This document shows positions 43,059 to 56,313 of a stretch of 64,000 nt of DNA, one piece after another; position 1 is the first letter of the stretch; each line of letters begins with the position of its first letter. Origin of the DNA: Pontederia crassipes (Eukaryota > Streptophyta > Magnoliopsida > Commelinales > Pontederiaceae). The notes beneath the pieces are model-generated. The model saw only the letters and a list, made by a program, of their open reading frames with translations, searched no databases and was not told the origin of the DNA. The stretch lies in assembly GCA_030549335.1 (NCBI GenBank), contig CM060188.1, forward strand, positions 2,232,001-2,296,000. Reading direction: 5' to 3'. Position numbers and translations under genes: made by a program.

Positions 43059-45457
43059 ATGGCGGGAGAAACTATCCGGATAACGGCCTCGGCCGCCTGT
43101 GGCGGTCTCCATGGCTCTCGCAGGCCGCTGCCTCTCTCCCGATCCCGCCGTTGCTTCCTTGGCCCGAAGCACTTCTTGGCCTCCTCCAGCCTCCGCCGCG
43201 CTTCGGCGTCCGACCTCTTCGGGAGCTCCCGCTTGCCGTCTACTCCGCCGGCTGCGCAGGAGCAGGACAGGAGGCTGTCCGTCATGGCCATGGCTGCCGA
43301 AGGTGCGTGCCCTGTTTTGATTACTGCTGCTTATAATGATCTTAGTGTGGTTGTGATTTTGACTCGCATAGCGGCATGGTTAATTTCGTTTATTTTGTGT
43401 AGCAATTCTTTACGAGACAATTCCTCTGCTGCAAAGCTTTCACAGCACGTCTGTTATTCGTTAGCTTCACTGTTTTCTTTGAAACAAAACTTGACATACC
43501 ATACGGAATAAGTAAAGCTATACATGCTCATATTGTTGTACCCACCTTTGTACCCCTCAACCAAAGTATTAATTGCCTTCTACAGTCCTACTGTGCTGAA
43601 AATTTACTGATGAATCAACAATCTGATGTTACTGATTCCCAGAATCCACACGAGAAGTGCCATTGAAAGACTACCGCAACATCGGGATCATGGCGCACAT
43701 CGACGCAGGGAAGACTACGACGACAGAACGTGTTCTCTACTACACGGGAAGGAACTACAAGATAGGAGAGGTGCACGAGGGTACGGCCACAATGGACTGG
43801 ATGGAGCAGGAACAGGAGAGGGGCATCACCATCACCTCTGCAGCGACCACAACCTTTTGGAACAAGCACCGGATCAACATCATCGACACCCCCGGCCATG
43901 TCGATTTCACCCTGGAAGTCGAGCGAGCTCTCAGGGTCTTGGACGGCGCCATATGCCTCTTCGACAGCGTGGCCGGGGTGGAGCCGCAGTCCGAGACTGT
44001 TTGGAGGCAAGCCGACAAGTACGGCGTCCCCAGGATATGCTTTGTGAACAAAATGGACCGACTTGGTGCCAACTTCTTCAGGACAAGGGACATGATCATC
44101 TCGAACCTGGGGGCCAAGCCTCTGGTCATCCAATTGCCTGTTGGTGCAGAAGACAGCTTCCAGGGAGTCATTGATCTGCTCAAGATGAAAGCTGTGATCT
44201 GGTCCGGCGAGGAACTTGGCGCAAAATATGCCTACGAGGACATACCAGCTGACCTCAAAGATTTAGCTGAAGAATACAGAACGTTGATGATTGAAACTGT
44301 TGTCGAGTTAGACGACGAAGCCATGGAAAATTACCTGGAAGGAGTTGAACCGGATGAGCAGACCATAAAGCGATTGATCAGGAAAGGCACCATATCAGGC
44401 AGCTTTGTCCCAGTTCTGTGCGGATCAGCATTCAAAAACAAAGGCGTCCAGCCGCTGCTCGACGCTGTTGTTGATTACTTGCCGTCACCGGTTGACTTGC
44501 CGGCAATGAAGGGTTCCGAACCCGACAGCCCGGAGACCACCGTCGAAAGGCCTCCCAGCGACGACGAGCCATTCGCTGGACTGGCTTTCAAGATCATGAG
44601 CGACCCGTTTGTGGGATCTCTCACATTCGTCAGAATCTATTCAGGGAAGCTGACTGCAGGCTCCTACGTCCTCAACGCCAACAAAGGAAAGAAGGAAAGA
44701 ATTGGAAGACTCCTGGAGATGCACGCGAACAGCAGGGAGGACGTGAAGACGGCTTTGACGGGCGACATTGTTGCTCTTGCAGGCCTGAAAGATACAATTA
44801 CAGGTGAAACACTTTGCGATCCAGACAAGCCCATCGTCCTTGAAAGGATGGACTTCCCAGATCCTGTCATTAAGGTCGCCATTGAGCCCAAGACCAAGGC
44901 AGACATTGACAAGATGGCGACCGGACTGATCAAGCTCGCTCAGGAGGACCCCTCCTTCCATTTCTCAAGAGATGAGGAGACCAACCAGACCGTGATCGAA
45001 GGAATGGGTGAGCTGCACCTTGAGATCATCGTTGATCGTCTAAAGAGGGAGTTCAAGGTACAATTTCTCAGCTCATTGTAACTTTCATGCAGTTCTTACA
45101 TCCAAAGTAGCATTCATCACCCAAGGGATGCAGTCTTCTCTAATCTGCACTTGCTTGTTGAACCAGGTCGAAGCAAACGTCGGCGCTCCCCAGGTGAACT
45201 ACCGCGAGAGCATATCGAGGGTGGCAGAGGTGCAGTACGTCCACAAGAAGCAGTCCGGCGGGCAGGGACAGTTTGCAGACGTGACGGTGAGGTTCGAGCC
45301 GCTGGAGCCGGGCAGCGGCTACGAGTTCAAGAGCGAGATCAAGGGAGGGGCCGTGCCGAAGGAGTACGTGCCGGGGGTCATGAAGGGGCTGGAGGAGTGC
45401 ATGAGCAACGGCGTGCTGGCAGGGTACCCGGTCGTTGACCTCAGGGCCGTGCTGGTA

Positions 45458-45488
<31 letters not shown>

Positions 45489-46047
45489 TGCTGGCATTTC
45501 AGCTTGCGGCCAGGGGCGCCTTCCGCGAGGGAGTAAGGAAAGCTGCCCCGAAGCTGCTCGAGCCGATCATGAAGGTTGAGGTGGTCACCCCCGAAGAGCA
45601 TCTGGGTGATGTCATTGGTGATCTGAACTCCAGAAGAGGTCAGATCAACACTTTTGGTGATAAGCCAGGAGGCCTCAAGGTAGGTGTTGCATGACCTCTC
45701 TGATCAGTTGTTCTTCCCGTTTGTTTAGTGTGATTTTTTTGAGTGTATAAATGAGATAAAGACTCAATACATATATATATATATATATATAATATAATAT
45801 AATGTAAAAGAATTTAGAGCTTCTGATGCATGTGCCTATTATTGATTTCTGACTTGCAAGGTTTACATTGTTAATGCAGGTGGTGGATGCCTTGGTGCCA
45901 CTGGCTGAGATGTTCCAGTATGTTAGTACTCTTCGTGGGATGACAAAAGGACGTGCATCTTACACAATGCAACTAGAGCAGTTTGATGTTGTCCCTCAAC
46001 ACATCCAAAACCAGCTTTCCGCCAAACAGGAAGCAGCCACAGCCTAA
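43059..46047 (+). CDS. SCO1: Plastid elongation factor G (cpEF-G, SCO1-type)
   Basis: Four exons: 43059-43302, 43643-45057, 45167-45679 and 45880-46047, all with GT-AG introns and frame kept at each join (780 codons with stop, 779 residues; Arabidopsis SCO1 is similar in length). Residues 1 to about 80 form a Ser/Arg-rich, acid-poor transit peptide for the chloroplast. The GTPase domain follows with all motifs intact: AHIDAGKT (99-106), RGITIT (141-146), DTPGH (163-167), NKMD (217-220) and GSAFK near 350. After it come the beta-barrel domain II, then domains III-V with VNYRES and the C-terminal [17 protein letters not shown]. The enzyme uses GTP to move tRNA and mRNA through the plastid ribosome; loss in Arabidopsis gives pale cotyledons. 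A retained-intron reading past 45057 would stop quickly and is not coding. The start at 43059 is the first ATG in frame and gives the transit peptide. Confidence 0.95.
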
Positions 46048-46639
46048 GTTAACCAGGGTTGGTGATTGTAAAAGGAGTAATCCTTTTTTTTTCTTTTTTC
46101 TTTTTTTTTGCCTTGAGATGTGAGAATCATTATAGCTGTTCAAACTTTGTATTTTTCATCTTCGTCCAATTGCCATACAAATAATTGAGTCCTAAATGCT
46201 GCAGTCACTAGTGAGTACAAGCTGTTCCTACATCATACATCAACTCTAGTTCTAAATGCTGCTCCTCACATCCACCAAATCCTTGATACATGAAAGTTTT
46301 AGGAACCATCCTCCCCCCAATTTTGAACTCTATGCTATAATTGACTCAATTTGACGACAGGAAGAAGTAAATTGACTTGTCAGATACAATATACTCAAAT
46401 GCAAGTTAAAGGTTGCTGTGTGCAAGTACTGCAGTACCTGATCTCACAGAAGTGCACAAATAACACAGGAAGACTACATCAGGCATGTCTGATTAGTAAG
46501 CTCTAATTTCTTAACAAGTTAACATGAGGAATACAGATAGCCAAATATTTTCAGAAGAATCAGAACTGCAAAAGATAAACACAGCAACATGCAAAAAGGT
46601 ATTTGCTGGTTAGCAAATTGCTTCACCACATACTTATGC
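46048..46639. other. EF-G 3' flank
   Basis: T-rich stretch at about 46083-46110 just after the stop, probably the 3' untranslated region. The remainder is AT-rich spacer. No other gene is seen on the + strand. Confidence 0.45.
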
Positions 46640-49600
46640 TCACTCAGGTGGAGACATATTGTACAAAAGGATCATAATGGTAGCGATGACAGATAACAGC
46701 ACACTAATACCTGGCAAGTGACACAACAAATGATCAATGAGAGTTGAAAACTAAAACTATAAGAATCATCTCTCCAGGAAATTTAGAAGCTCATCTTACC
46801 AACCAATTTACATAATGTCTCAATGGGTTCATAAATTGTCATGTCTAAAAAATATTGATATTTACAACCTGTATGACAATAGAAGAGTCAGAATCTTGGT
46901 GATAGTAACACAAGTATAACCCTGTAGCACCACTCCCAATAAAGTAGGAATAAGCAAAAAACCAGATGCAATATATATAGGTTGAAGTGGTAGACAAAAA
47001 TGAATCTAAAAGGCAAAAGGCAATAGTGTTGAATGTCAAACAAGCGATAAAATAGATTGATCCATTCCATGAAGAATGAATATAGGAAACATCAGAATAA
47101 TACATCAGGGAACGCACATTGGAAGAATAAGAAAATACAAATCCACGTTCATCACTTTGAGCATTAAGAAGGGCATCGAGAGATGAAGTTCAACTCTCAA
47201 CCCCTGTAACAAACTGATCCAGCCATCCAACAGAGAACCGTATAAAATGCAGATATATGAAATAACGGCATGGATCTACATCCCTAAATGCCTTGAAGCT
47301 GACACTATTTGAGCTCAATAAACTTGTAATAAAGGAAAAGGAAGACACGTGACTTCAATGCATTTTTTTCTTTGTCGAACTTACAGGACATACATTATGT
47401 ATTCATAAATCTTAAGGGCCTTTGGTGCTAACCAAGCTTAGCATCTAGCTTGTTTCAGGACTTTTCCAGCAGATTGGCATCACAATGCCTAGAGAATAAA
47501 GAAATACATCTGTACATGAAATAGTTTTAGATGCTGCTGCATCTAGCACGTTTCAGGACATGTCTTGCACATTTTTCCTCACAATGCCCAAATAAGAGAG
47601 AGGTATGTTTGCTCATGAAAAGGTCTTACACACAGCAGCATGTCTCTTTGAAATTACAATATTCAAATAGGTGCAGCTGGGCGTGATTAGAAAGTCTAAA
47701 AGTTAAGCATAAGGCAAGTGTCTAAATATAATATTTTTACTCTGGAAGGAACAACCATTCCTATCCAACCTGCAATGACGCTGCCATGGATGAGAGTATG
47801 ATATACATTTTAAACAGTATCCTATGATTGCGACATAAATAAGCCTGAGAATTAGATTTATAATTTTTCCTTTAAAACTTCATGACTTCATCAGACATTT
47901 CAGACTAGTATTCATAAGATTGTGCAAAAGTATCACCAGAGATTCAATCAATAGGACAGCCTGCAACAGTCGAGTTCAAAATAAAGCTTACAGGAAGATC
48001 ACAAAATAGGTAGACCGTTCCAATTTTTCAGTTATAGATTTACAGATTTTATACACCCATTGAATGGCCATTTGGATATGGGTTACCTTAGCACTTAAAT
48101 CCAAGGATTATACCAAACACCCATAGAAAAGACAATAAATAATTGGATTATATGGCCGTTTGGATGGATTGAACATTGGATCATCTTTGTTTCTAAGGTA
48201 TGGTGGATTAATTTAGTCTTCCTATTTTTTGGGCTGTCAATATAAGGAGGGTACGGTGACCAAACATTTCAAGTATCACAAAGAATATACAGTTTATTTT
48301 CTTTAAATTGCTCCATTTATTCTTTCATCATTGTAGCACATTTATTGAAGCTTCTTATGAGATAATAACATTACTCAAACATGAAATAGAGATTTCAGAT
48401 GATGATGAACCCCTGCGGTGCACCGTAGCAAGATGCACTGACAGTATATAAACAAATTCTGACTTCTGAACTTCTTTTATCTTTGCATTTCCCTTTTTTT
48501 CTGAACTTAGACTGACTACATCCAGGTTATAAATCTATTCTTCCTCTTTTGAAATTCCCATTCCCATAAGGAGTGGTAAGCGGTGACCTTGTTTTTCTAT
48601 TTTATAAATTTGTTAATCAAGTTTGCTCCTGTTGTTACAAGCTTATAGCACTTACAGAATTATACATGATTTTTTTAATGTGCAAAATTTCATTCCTATA
48701 CAGAATTATACACTTGTTTTTGTGCAAATTTTGTTGTTTCAGACAGCTGATGGAATAGTCTCAAGTCCTTGATATACACTTGACCAACAATTTAGATAAT
48801 TTCAAGTTGGATAATGATACTTCCTGACTGTACAATAAAAGTATATAAAATCCAAACCCAACCCAAATGTGCCACAAGAATCAAATGTCTTTGTGAACTT
48901 TTTACAAGAAGTCTCTCTGTAAATTGATTTGTAACAAGAAAACAAGAAATCATGAGTAAAGTGGAATAAGTAGGAATCATATGGAGAAAAAAAAACGATG
49001 CAGCTTTTGATGACTACCATACAAGAAAAAACTTTAGGGACATATTTTTTAGGCAACTGTGGATATTCTGGGAAGATTTGGCGTGCTTCTCTCACAAATG
49101 ATCCACTGTAAGTGGAAAACACAAAAACAGTCTAGAAGGTAGCAAAATAGGAAGAATCTTTGTTACTTGAATAACAAGAAGAACTCAAAGGCGAGACTTT
49201 CCTTTGGCGACCCTCAGTACCCTGTGCATTATAATTAAAACAAAGGATAAATGATTGGACTTAGAATACCATGCATAAGATTAATAAACCAGTGGGTTTT
49301 ATTGTGACAATCGAAGATGAAGATCCAGAATTGTACTGCTTTATAGGATATCTAATCAGATCAAAGACTTACTGGAGTCCACAATCATGTGGTATGAGAA
49401 ATTGAGCCATCGTTCCCAAAGGCCGGCCACCGCCGGCCGCACTTCTCTGCATCCTGTGCTTTCTCTGATTTTTTACTATATCGATCTTGGTGAAGATGAC
49501 TTTTCTTTGTCACAAAGCCCAACTGCAGGTGGCAATTGATATATATTGATGTTCTGCCCTCACAATTATCAAACAACAGGATGACAAAAAAATGTTTCGC

Positions 49601-51050
49601 CAACATGACTTCATGAGTTCCTTTTCATTAAGAAGTTGTTTAAGTTGTATACTAACTTGAGTTGAAATTTAGGTTCTTGATGATAGATTCATTTAACAAA
49701 AAAAACGAGCTTCTTTCCTGACAGAAAAGCTTTTGTGCAAGCAAAAGATAGAATATGCAAAACACAATGTTATTTCTTGTGTTTACATGTGCTTGAATGT
49801 TTGTCTATGCAATTCAGTGCGTGCATGTGATCAAATCAAATATTCGACATGTGGAGACGTGGCTACTCTACACAACCATAATTTTTTCTTCTTTTGAGGT
49901 GCACCTATAAGCATTGATAAACATAAATGGTTAGAACATGATACAATGTAAGCTTAATACTTTTATAATAGAGATATAAAATCATATAACTCAACTTATT
50001 GTTATAAATAGCAATGTGCAAGAACCATATGCTATTAGCATCATCGGATCCTTAGCAACTTCAAGTTCAATCACTTTAAGGATACATTGCAGGGGAAAGT
50101 CATCCCATGAGTATGAATTCAGTACGTAAGGCTATAAAAATTTAAATGACACATCTCATTCTTTAATGCCATTTTCTAACACTTATTTAATTTGTCGTGT
50201 TTACAACAGATAAGTTATCTATCTTTCATTACATATTAACATAAGAATTCATAGCATAGACGTTAAAAACTCTTAACATTTCACGCATAGTACATTATGA
50301 TGCATTGTGAACATCTACCACTTCCTTTAATCTTCGTACCATTTTCACACAGTACATAAATGAGCATGTAATTATTCATGGTGTGAATTTCTTAGGTTTG
50401 AACACTTGACCTGTAGAGACATCACTAGGCAACCAAACCAACCCACCAAAATAGAACTTCTGTTATCATGGCATAAGTTTTATCCTATGTTTTCATATTT
50501 CATTAAATATCGTGTTCTTCATGGGTTATAAGTCATACATGTTTTTCATAATCATGATTGAACGACCTTCATTACACACAAATCATCATCATACCCTTCC
50601 TTTTGGTAGGTTAATACCTAACTTCTGTCAAATCTCATCACAACCCCCGTCGGACGATCTGAAGATTGGATGATCAACCCAGGTGAAATAGAGGGAAAAA
50701 CCATTCATCTGTTCAGGATTTAGGAACTTAAATTTTTATCAATGTGCCTTCTTTCTTTCAATTTCATGTAATAGTTCATTTGTAACTAAACAGAATCAAT
50801 TAAATCAAAAGAGTGTGGTGCAACGATTTTTATTTTGGAAAAGAAACATCAAAAGGAGGATGGAAACGTGTAGGATAAAATAAATTTACCACTGAAAGCA
50901 GAAGCGCGAGAGACGGCGCCGGAAGGAGAAAAAGGGTCAGCAATGGCTGGAACACCGGGAGCGGTGGTAGCTGCAGATGGTAGGAGCGGCGTCGGCCGTC
51001 GGAAGCAAAGAGCGAAAACGAAGAGGAAAGAGGCCGAAAACTTTCAGTTT
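46640..51050 (-). other. Possible spliced gene for a tail-anchored membrane protein
   Basis: On the - strand two small exon-like pieces fit together. The piece 46844-46800 (after TTTTTTAG, before GTAAGA) encodes MTIYEPIETLCKLV. It joins in frame to 46710-46640 (after TTGCCAG), which encodes a hydrophobic helix ISVLLSVIATIMILLY and ends NMSPPE then stop. Upstream, open sequence at 47180-46860 contains SSLDALLNAQSDERGFVFSY. GC-rich DNA at 51050-50890, ending before a GTAAAT donor and preceded by ACGGCTCAGATT, looks like a non-coding first exon. I could not connect these into one frame, and I do not recognise the product. The rest of the stretch, 47200-50880, would be intron or spacer and holds no clear coding region. 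This may equally be chance plus a non-coding transcript. Confidence 0.25.
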
Positions 51051-51189
51051 TCAGTGTTTAATCTGAGCCGTCGATGTAAAATTAACGGATCAGATCGACC
51101 AATTTTGTCACGTATCAGCTGATACAAAGTTTTCAATTTTTTACTTTGGTTCGCTTGGCGTTCGCACTGCCTTTTAACTATTTTATTCA

Positions 51190-51905
51190 CCAAAAAAAGT
51201 TATGTTATTTATTAACTTTTTTTGAATTTTTCGTCTGAGAATCATGAATTTTGTTTGCATCTATCAACGACTTTTTAATATTTTGCTGACATCATCTAAA
51301 CTATGTCACTTTTTCACTTAAGTCTATCCGTCAATCTCTCTTAATTTCAATAATTTTCATTTTTTATAAAATGATCAAATTATTCTCGTGCAATTTAGAT
51401 AATTGTTTTATCCAACGTAACCTCGTCAACGCTGTAGCAAGAGGAGGAGGAGGCGGCATCGGCGCACAGCACCGGGACAGAGAAGGAGAGTGTCGGCCTC
51501 CCTCTATCGTGCCGATAAAGGGGGGATGATGAAGGGGGGTGTCGACCCCTTTCGTTAGCGCGACAACGGGGGCGACGCCTCGAAACGTCGGTCTCCCTTC
51601 GTCGGAGCGACACCGACAAGAGATAGCCACCCTTATTGGGGCGGGGGGTGGGGGTGGGGTGACGCTCCTTTGCCGGTGCGATAAGACAACGCCCCCTTAT
51701 ATGTCGCTTCGGCGAAGTGCTGCGTTTTCTTCTCTCAAACAATTATTTAAACTTCGCGATGACAATTTGATCATTTCATAAATAAGAAATGAAAATTAAC
51801 AGAGGTAAGAATGAATGAATTTAAATGAAAAAAAATATAATTCAAAGAATATCAACGAAATATCATAATTTAGAGGAGGTAAAAAAAACATAACTTTTTT
51901 TTGGA
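51190..51905. mobile_element. Element with long inverted ends and GC-rich core
   Basis: The left arm (about 51190-51415) and right arm (about 51735-51905) are inverted copies. The clearest part is AAATGATCAAATTATTCTCG...TAATTGTTT on the left against AAACAATTATTT...ATTTGATCATTTCAT on the right. The outer AAAAAGTTATGTT also pairs with AACATAACTTTTTTT. The core is GC-rich (GGGGCGGGGGGTGGGGGTG near 51640). Architecture as in 36045-36650: AT-rich long inverted ends with a GC-rich cargo, as in small MULEs. It lies between the HOP gene's 3' end and the possible gene's 5' end. Target duplication not fixed. Confidence 0.55.
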
Positions 51906-52340
51906 TTGATTGCACTGCTTAGTTTTTACATTATCTTTACTTGGACATCCAGAAAATTGCTTATATTAACTTCGGCTCTGTATTTTTAACAAAATTATAT
52001 TTATAACTGAAAATTCATGAAAATTATGCAACTATTATGGGTGACCTTGACATGGCTAGAGAACTATTTGGGAAACAAGGGGCGAAATAATACTTCGAGC
52101 ATGAACACAGTCAGGGGCCTGGAGGAGAGGTACACTCAATGTGAAATGAGTGCTCATGGTCCACCAAGTGCATTAGCATATATATTCCAAAAATTCAAAC
52201 CGCAAACATTAAATGCTTTTACAGTTCCAGAAAAGAAGACGCCTTGGCAAATTAATTATAGAAGTGCAAGAGCGACAGCATTGCAGAAACCTTGAAGCAT
52301 CGTCAAACACACGCGCTCGGGTTTGGTTGACGAGTGCTTT
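51906..52340 (-). other. HOP 3' flank and probable 3' untranslated region
   Basis: Directly downstream of the HOP stop codon on the - strand. An open frame on the + strand (52017-52295) lacks any motif and overlaps the expected untranslated region, so I do not call it a gene. Confidence 0.45.
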
Positions 52341-55300
52341 CTACCTCATCTGAACAATCCCAGCGCTGACAAGTTTCTGTATCTTGTGCATCACTTGTGG
52401 GTTCTTTAGGTGCTCTTGTGCAGCTCTAGGGTTCTCCTGGAAATCGACTAGAACCTGGGGAGAAGTCACATACAAAATTAAAACACGAATGAGAAGCAAA
52501 TATCAAGGAATACAATATATGAATGCAAGTTATACCTGACGCATAATGGGGTCGGACAAAATGCCTTGAATCTCTGGGTCCTGCATAGCCTTGGCCTGCA
52601 AAAAGTAAAAGTGAATAACAATAACTTGAAGTAAAGATCCCACAAATTTAATCTTTCCTAGCAGTTGGGCTACTTACTTGTCTCTCTTTCAACTCATCTG
52701 CGCTAATTTCTCCTCGGTTAGTCTTATTTATCTGTTCCACGCACCTGCGTAGAAGTAAATCTCATCATATTGTGTTAAGCGATTCAAAAATCAAACAACA
52801 AAAAGCCATCATGTCGATGGCATTACCTTCTAATACCATCCTTCAGCTCTTCATTGTTCGGGTCATGTTTCAAGCCCTCTTGGTAAGTCTCCAAGGCTTT
52901 ATCATACTCTTTCATAAAGAATTGAACTGCACCCTTTCTAGTATAGCCTTTGGAGAAAGATGGATCCAATTCTATACATTTCTCTGCATCTTTTAAACCT
53001 TCAGGTAGGGCACCCAACTTCGTATAGCATGCAGCTCGATTGCTGTACACCTGTAGAAAATTCAGAGTTCAACAGATGTACTCAGAAACTGAAAACAAAA
53101 AGCAGCGAAATTTACATATTACAATGTATTAACACACTAGCCCAGAACACAAAGAAAAGTTCGACCATCAAGAAAACACAAATAATGTCATAAATTATCA
53201 AAATATCAAGACATTCCCTCAAAAAAAAATCAACACACATATTTAGAAACAGTCATTAGAAAACGTTCATATTTCTCAAATCCTTAACAATCACAATGAC
53301 CCAACACAGATTCTTTTTAATCATTTCAAAATTGGCACACCTCCAATATCATATCATTGATGGCACAGTGAAAACTGAAAAGTACCTTAGGATCTTTGGG
53401 ATTCCTCCTAAGAGCCTCTGTGTAACACTTCACAGCTTCTGGATATTTCTGTTGCTTGAAAAATTCATTACCTGCATAATAAGTATACATAGTATCAAAT
53501 GACTTTATAGAGGATCCATCACCAGACTATCTGGGAAACATCTTCATATTAAATGTAGAACCAATTCTTACTCGTGAGGCACAGGGGAACATGAATGTCA
53601 TTGTATTTTAAAGAGGAAAAGAGATCTCTCCACCTGATTGTTTGCACATCAAAAGTGCTACATAAAGCTCAGACAATGAATGGAGTACAAACAAATTTTT
53701 TAACGTTGTGATAAACATAATGTGGGGGTAGCCGAAATGAGGATGTTGAGATGGATGTGTGATCATACAAGATTAGATAAGATTAGGAATGACCATATAC
53801 ATAAACGAGTCGGAGTGGCTCCTATCAGTGAGAAAATGATAGAGAATCGTTTGAGATGGTTTGATCATGTTCAGAGAAAACCATTAGATGCGTCAGTAAG
53901 AAGAATAGATCAAATAATCTGGAGTCCGATTAAAAGAGGGAGAGGGAGGCCAAGGCGGACACTTGGCGAACTAATAGAGCAAGATTTATTGGTGAATAAT
54001 ATACCGAAAGATTTAATTACTAATAGAGCGGAATGGCGTCGATCCATGTAGCCGACCCCACCTAATGGGATAAGGCTTTGTTGTTGTTGTTGTGATAAAC
54101 ATAATAGACAGGTTTAAAAAGCAGTCAAAATAGTTGAAGAAAAGAACCCTATGATCAACCAGTCAGAAAATCAGAAGGCTAAAGCATCTACAGATGTAAA
54201 CAACAGCAATTGAGATACTAACACCTGGAATCCGGCTGATTGTTTGCACATCAAGAGTGGTAGTACAAAGGAACTGCACAAAGCTCAGGCAGTGAATGGA
54301 GTACAAAGGATTTTTCTAACATTGTGACAAACATAATGGACAGGTTTAAAAAGCAGCCAAAATAGTTGAAGAAAAATACAGTTGAACCCTATGATCAATC
54401 AGTCAGAAAATCAGAAGGCCAAAGCATCTACAGATGTAATCGACAACAAGCAAGATACTTCCACCTGGAAACTAGATCTAGCATACAAACGAGGGAAGGA
54501 ACGTAAACAAGTACATCATGTACAATAAACAAGTACATCATGTACCTTTCTCACGCTCCTCATCAGCAATCTTTGGATCAAAGTATTCTTGTTGCTCCAA
54601 TTCTTTCTTTGCCCTCTCGGCATCATTAAGCTTTTTAAGTGTGTCAGGGTTGCGGTGTTCAGTTAGCGCTTTCTGGAAAGTCTCAATTGCAGAATCATAA
54701 TCCTTGGAGGTTTTCGCAAGCTTCACCAAAGCTGTTCCTTTCCTGGTCAAGGCTCTTGCTATCATCTTGAAATCAGAATGAAGCTCTCTACCCCTCTCAA
54801 CTGCTTTGTCACAATCCTTTATGCATTCTTCATACTGAGCGACATAAAAAATCAATGAGATATTCTGATTAAGAAGAATCTGACAACATAATACATGAAT
54901 AATACAATTTTTATTGTAAGATGATCAAATGCTGCAATTGACAACTAGGTACTAATACATCATAAATCATAAATAGCAACCAGCCTAAACAAACACATTT
55001 TATGATGCTAAAATGTTAGCTGATCGAAATGACAGCATGGGACATACTAAGATAAATGGATACAAGCATACAAAAAAGTTCGGCATTACTAATAATAAAG
55101 CATAGTGACATTAACTGGAGAATATAATCTAAAATTTAGTACAATTTTTTCTCAGATTTTACTGAGCTTTTACTAAATGAAATGTCTAGTAGCTTTTTGA
55201 AGGAACTAAGATAGAATGAAATAGACAGATCCCCAGGAGGGAGACAAAAAAAGAACGCGTTTATGCACCTACAAACAAATTGAGTTCTCTTTGTTAATAC

Positions 55301-56204
55301 GTACCTTTCCCATCTCCAAGTAAACAGCAGCTCTGTTGGTAATGTACGAGATATCCTGATCGTCGAGATCCATCGCCTGAGTGTAATGCTTGATTGCCGT
55401 GTCAAAGTCCTTTTTCTTGTACGCGGCATTGCCAGCCTCTTTCTCCTTCAGTGCCTCTGCCTTCTTATGCTTTGCCCCTTTCTCCTCTTCTGAAACATCC
55501 ATAGGCTCCGGCTCTGGCTCAGGCTCTGGAGCCTTCCTTACTGGCTCCTGCTGGGGCCTCGCAGATTCTGATTCCGGGAAGTCCCTTGACGACTCCTCCG
55601 TGGACGACTTCATCTTGACGTTGAGAATAACCCCAAGCACATTAAGCATCCTCGGGTCCTGAAGGTACATGTTCATGTTGTTGGGGTTCTTCTGGATGTC
55701 CTGAATCATACGGACGAAATCGGGCTGCTGCATGTATCCCCTGGTGGTGGGATCCGCCGTCAGTTTCGCCCACAGATCCGGACCGCTGAAGATGTTGCCG
55801 AAGGGCGACGCTCCGCCCGGCGGCGCCTGCCCAGAGGAGGAGCGTGCCGACCGCGCCGCGGCGCGGGCGTCAGCGAGGCCGGCCTTGAGCGCTTCGTTGC
55901 TGGGATCGAACTCGAGGCCCTTCTCATAGGCGGCAACGGCATCGGAAGCGTCCCCGAGGCCGAGGTGGGCGGCGCCGAGGCGGCTGTAGCCCTTGGCCCA
56001 GTCGGGCTTGAGTTCGACGGTCTTCCGGGCGTCGGCGAGGGCCGCGTCGTAGCGGTGGAGCGAGGCGTAGGCGGCGGAGCGATTGGAGTAGAGGACGTGG
56101 TTGGAAGGCGCGAGGTCGATGGCCTCCGAGAAGTGGCGGACAGCGTCATCGAAGCGCCCGGACGAGAAGGCGGCGTTCCCTTTAGCCTTCGCCTCGTCGG
56201 CCAT
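52341..56204 (-). CDS. HOP: Hsp70-Hsp90 organizing protein (HOP / STI1)
   Basis: Seven exons on the - strand: 56204-55305, 54834-54546, 53471-53386, 53050-52827, 52744-52678, 52595-52536 and 52454-52341. All introns are GT-AG and phases match, giving 579 residues. Order of domains: TPR1 (about 2-117, from AKGNAAFSSGRFDDAV), DP1 with GNIFSGPDLWAKL and NNMNMYLQDPRM (about 135-195), an acidic (EP)n linker with a basic KHKK patch (about 222-247), TPR2A from EKEAGNAAYKKKDFDTA, TPR2B with NEFFKQQKYPEAV and VYSNRAACYTKLG, and DP2 ending KLVSAGIVQMR. All expected modules are present and the length fits plant HOPs (about 570-600). The protein carries clients from Hsp70 to Hsp90 in the cytosol. The first exon is extremely GC-rich and later exons are AT-rich. 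The third-phase ATG at 56204 is the first in frame. Intron 2 carries a LINE fragment and a tandem duplication. Confidence 0.96.
53636..54468. repeat. Tandem duplication in HOP intron 2
   Basis: CTGATTGTTTGCACATCAA, AGCTCAG(A/G)CA(A/G)TGAATGG and GTCAGAAAATCAGAAGG occur in the same order twice. The first unit is about 53636-53721 plus 54105-54235, interrupted by a LINE; the second is about 54236-54468. Unit length is about 230 bases with roughly 90% identity. Confidence 0.8.
53722..54090 (+). mobile_element. 5'-truncated RTE-type LINE in HOP intron 2
   Basis: An open frame on the + strand encodes the last ~109 residues of a non-LTR reverse-transcriptase protein (MRMLRWMCDHTRLDKIRNDH, then RLRWFDHVQRKP and GRPRRTL). 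It is followed by the typical 3' tail GCCGACCCCACCTAATGGGA and a TTG repeat (54078-54091). A target duplication TGTGATAAACATAAT lies on both sides (about 53707-53721 and 54091-54105). The insertion is antisense to HOP and lies well inside the intron, so splicing of HOP should be unaffected. Confidence 0.88.
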
Positions 56205-56313
56205 GGCGAGATCGAACAGCAGACTTGGTTATCGATCGGAGAACTACGAGAGGAAAACTTCGTTAACTCGAGAAGGTCCTTGTCAATGGGAGGGTGGTGA
56301 AGGGGGGAGGTGA

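Noticed and set aside
43615-44183. Antisense and shifted frames over the EF-G exons
   Set aside because: Shadows of the conserved EF-G frame, without motifs.
48100-48250. Possible miniature element near GGCCATTTGGAT and GGCCGTTTGGAT
   Set aside because: The phrases resemble element ends, but I could not define paired ends or a target duplication.
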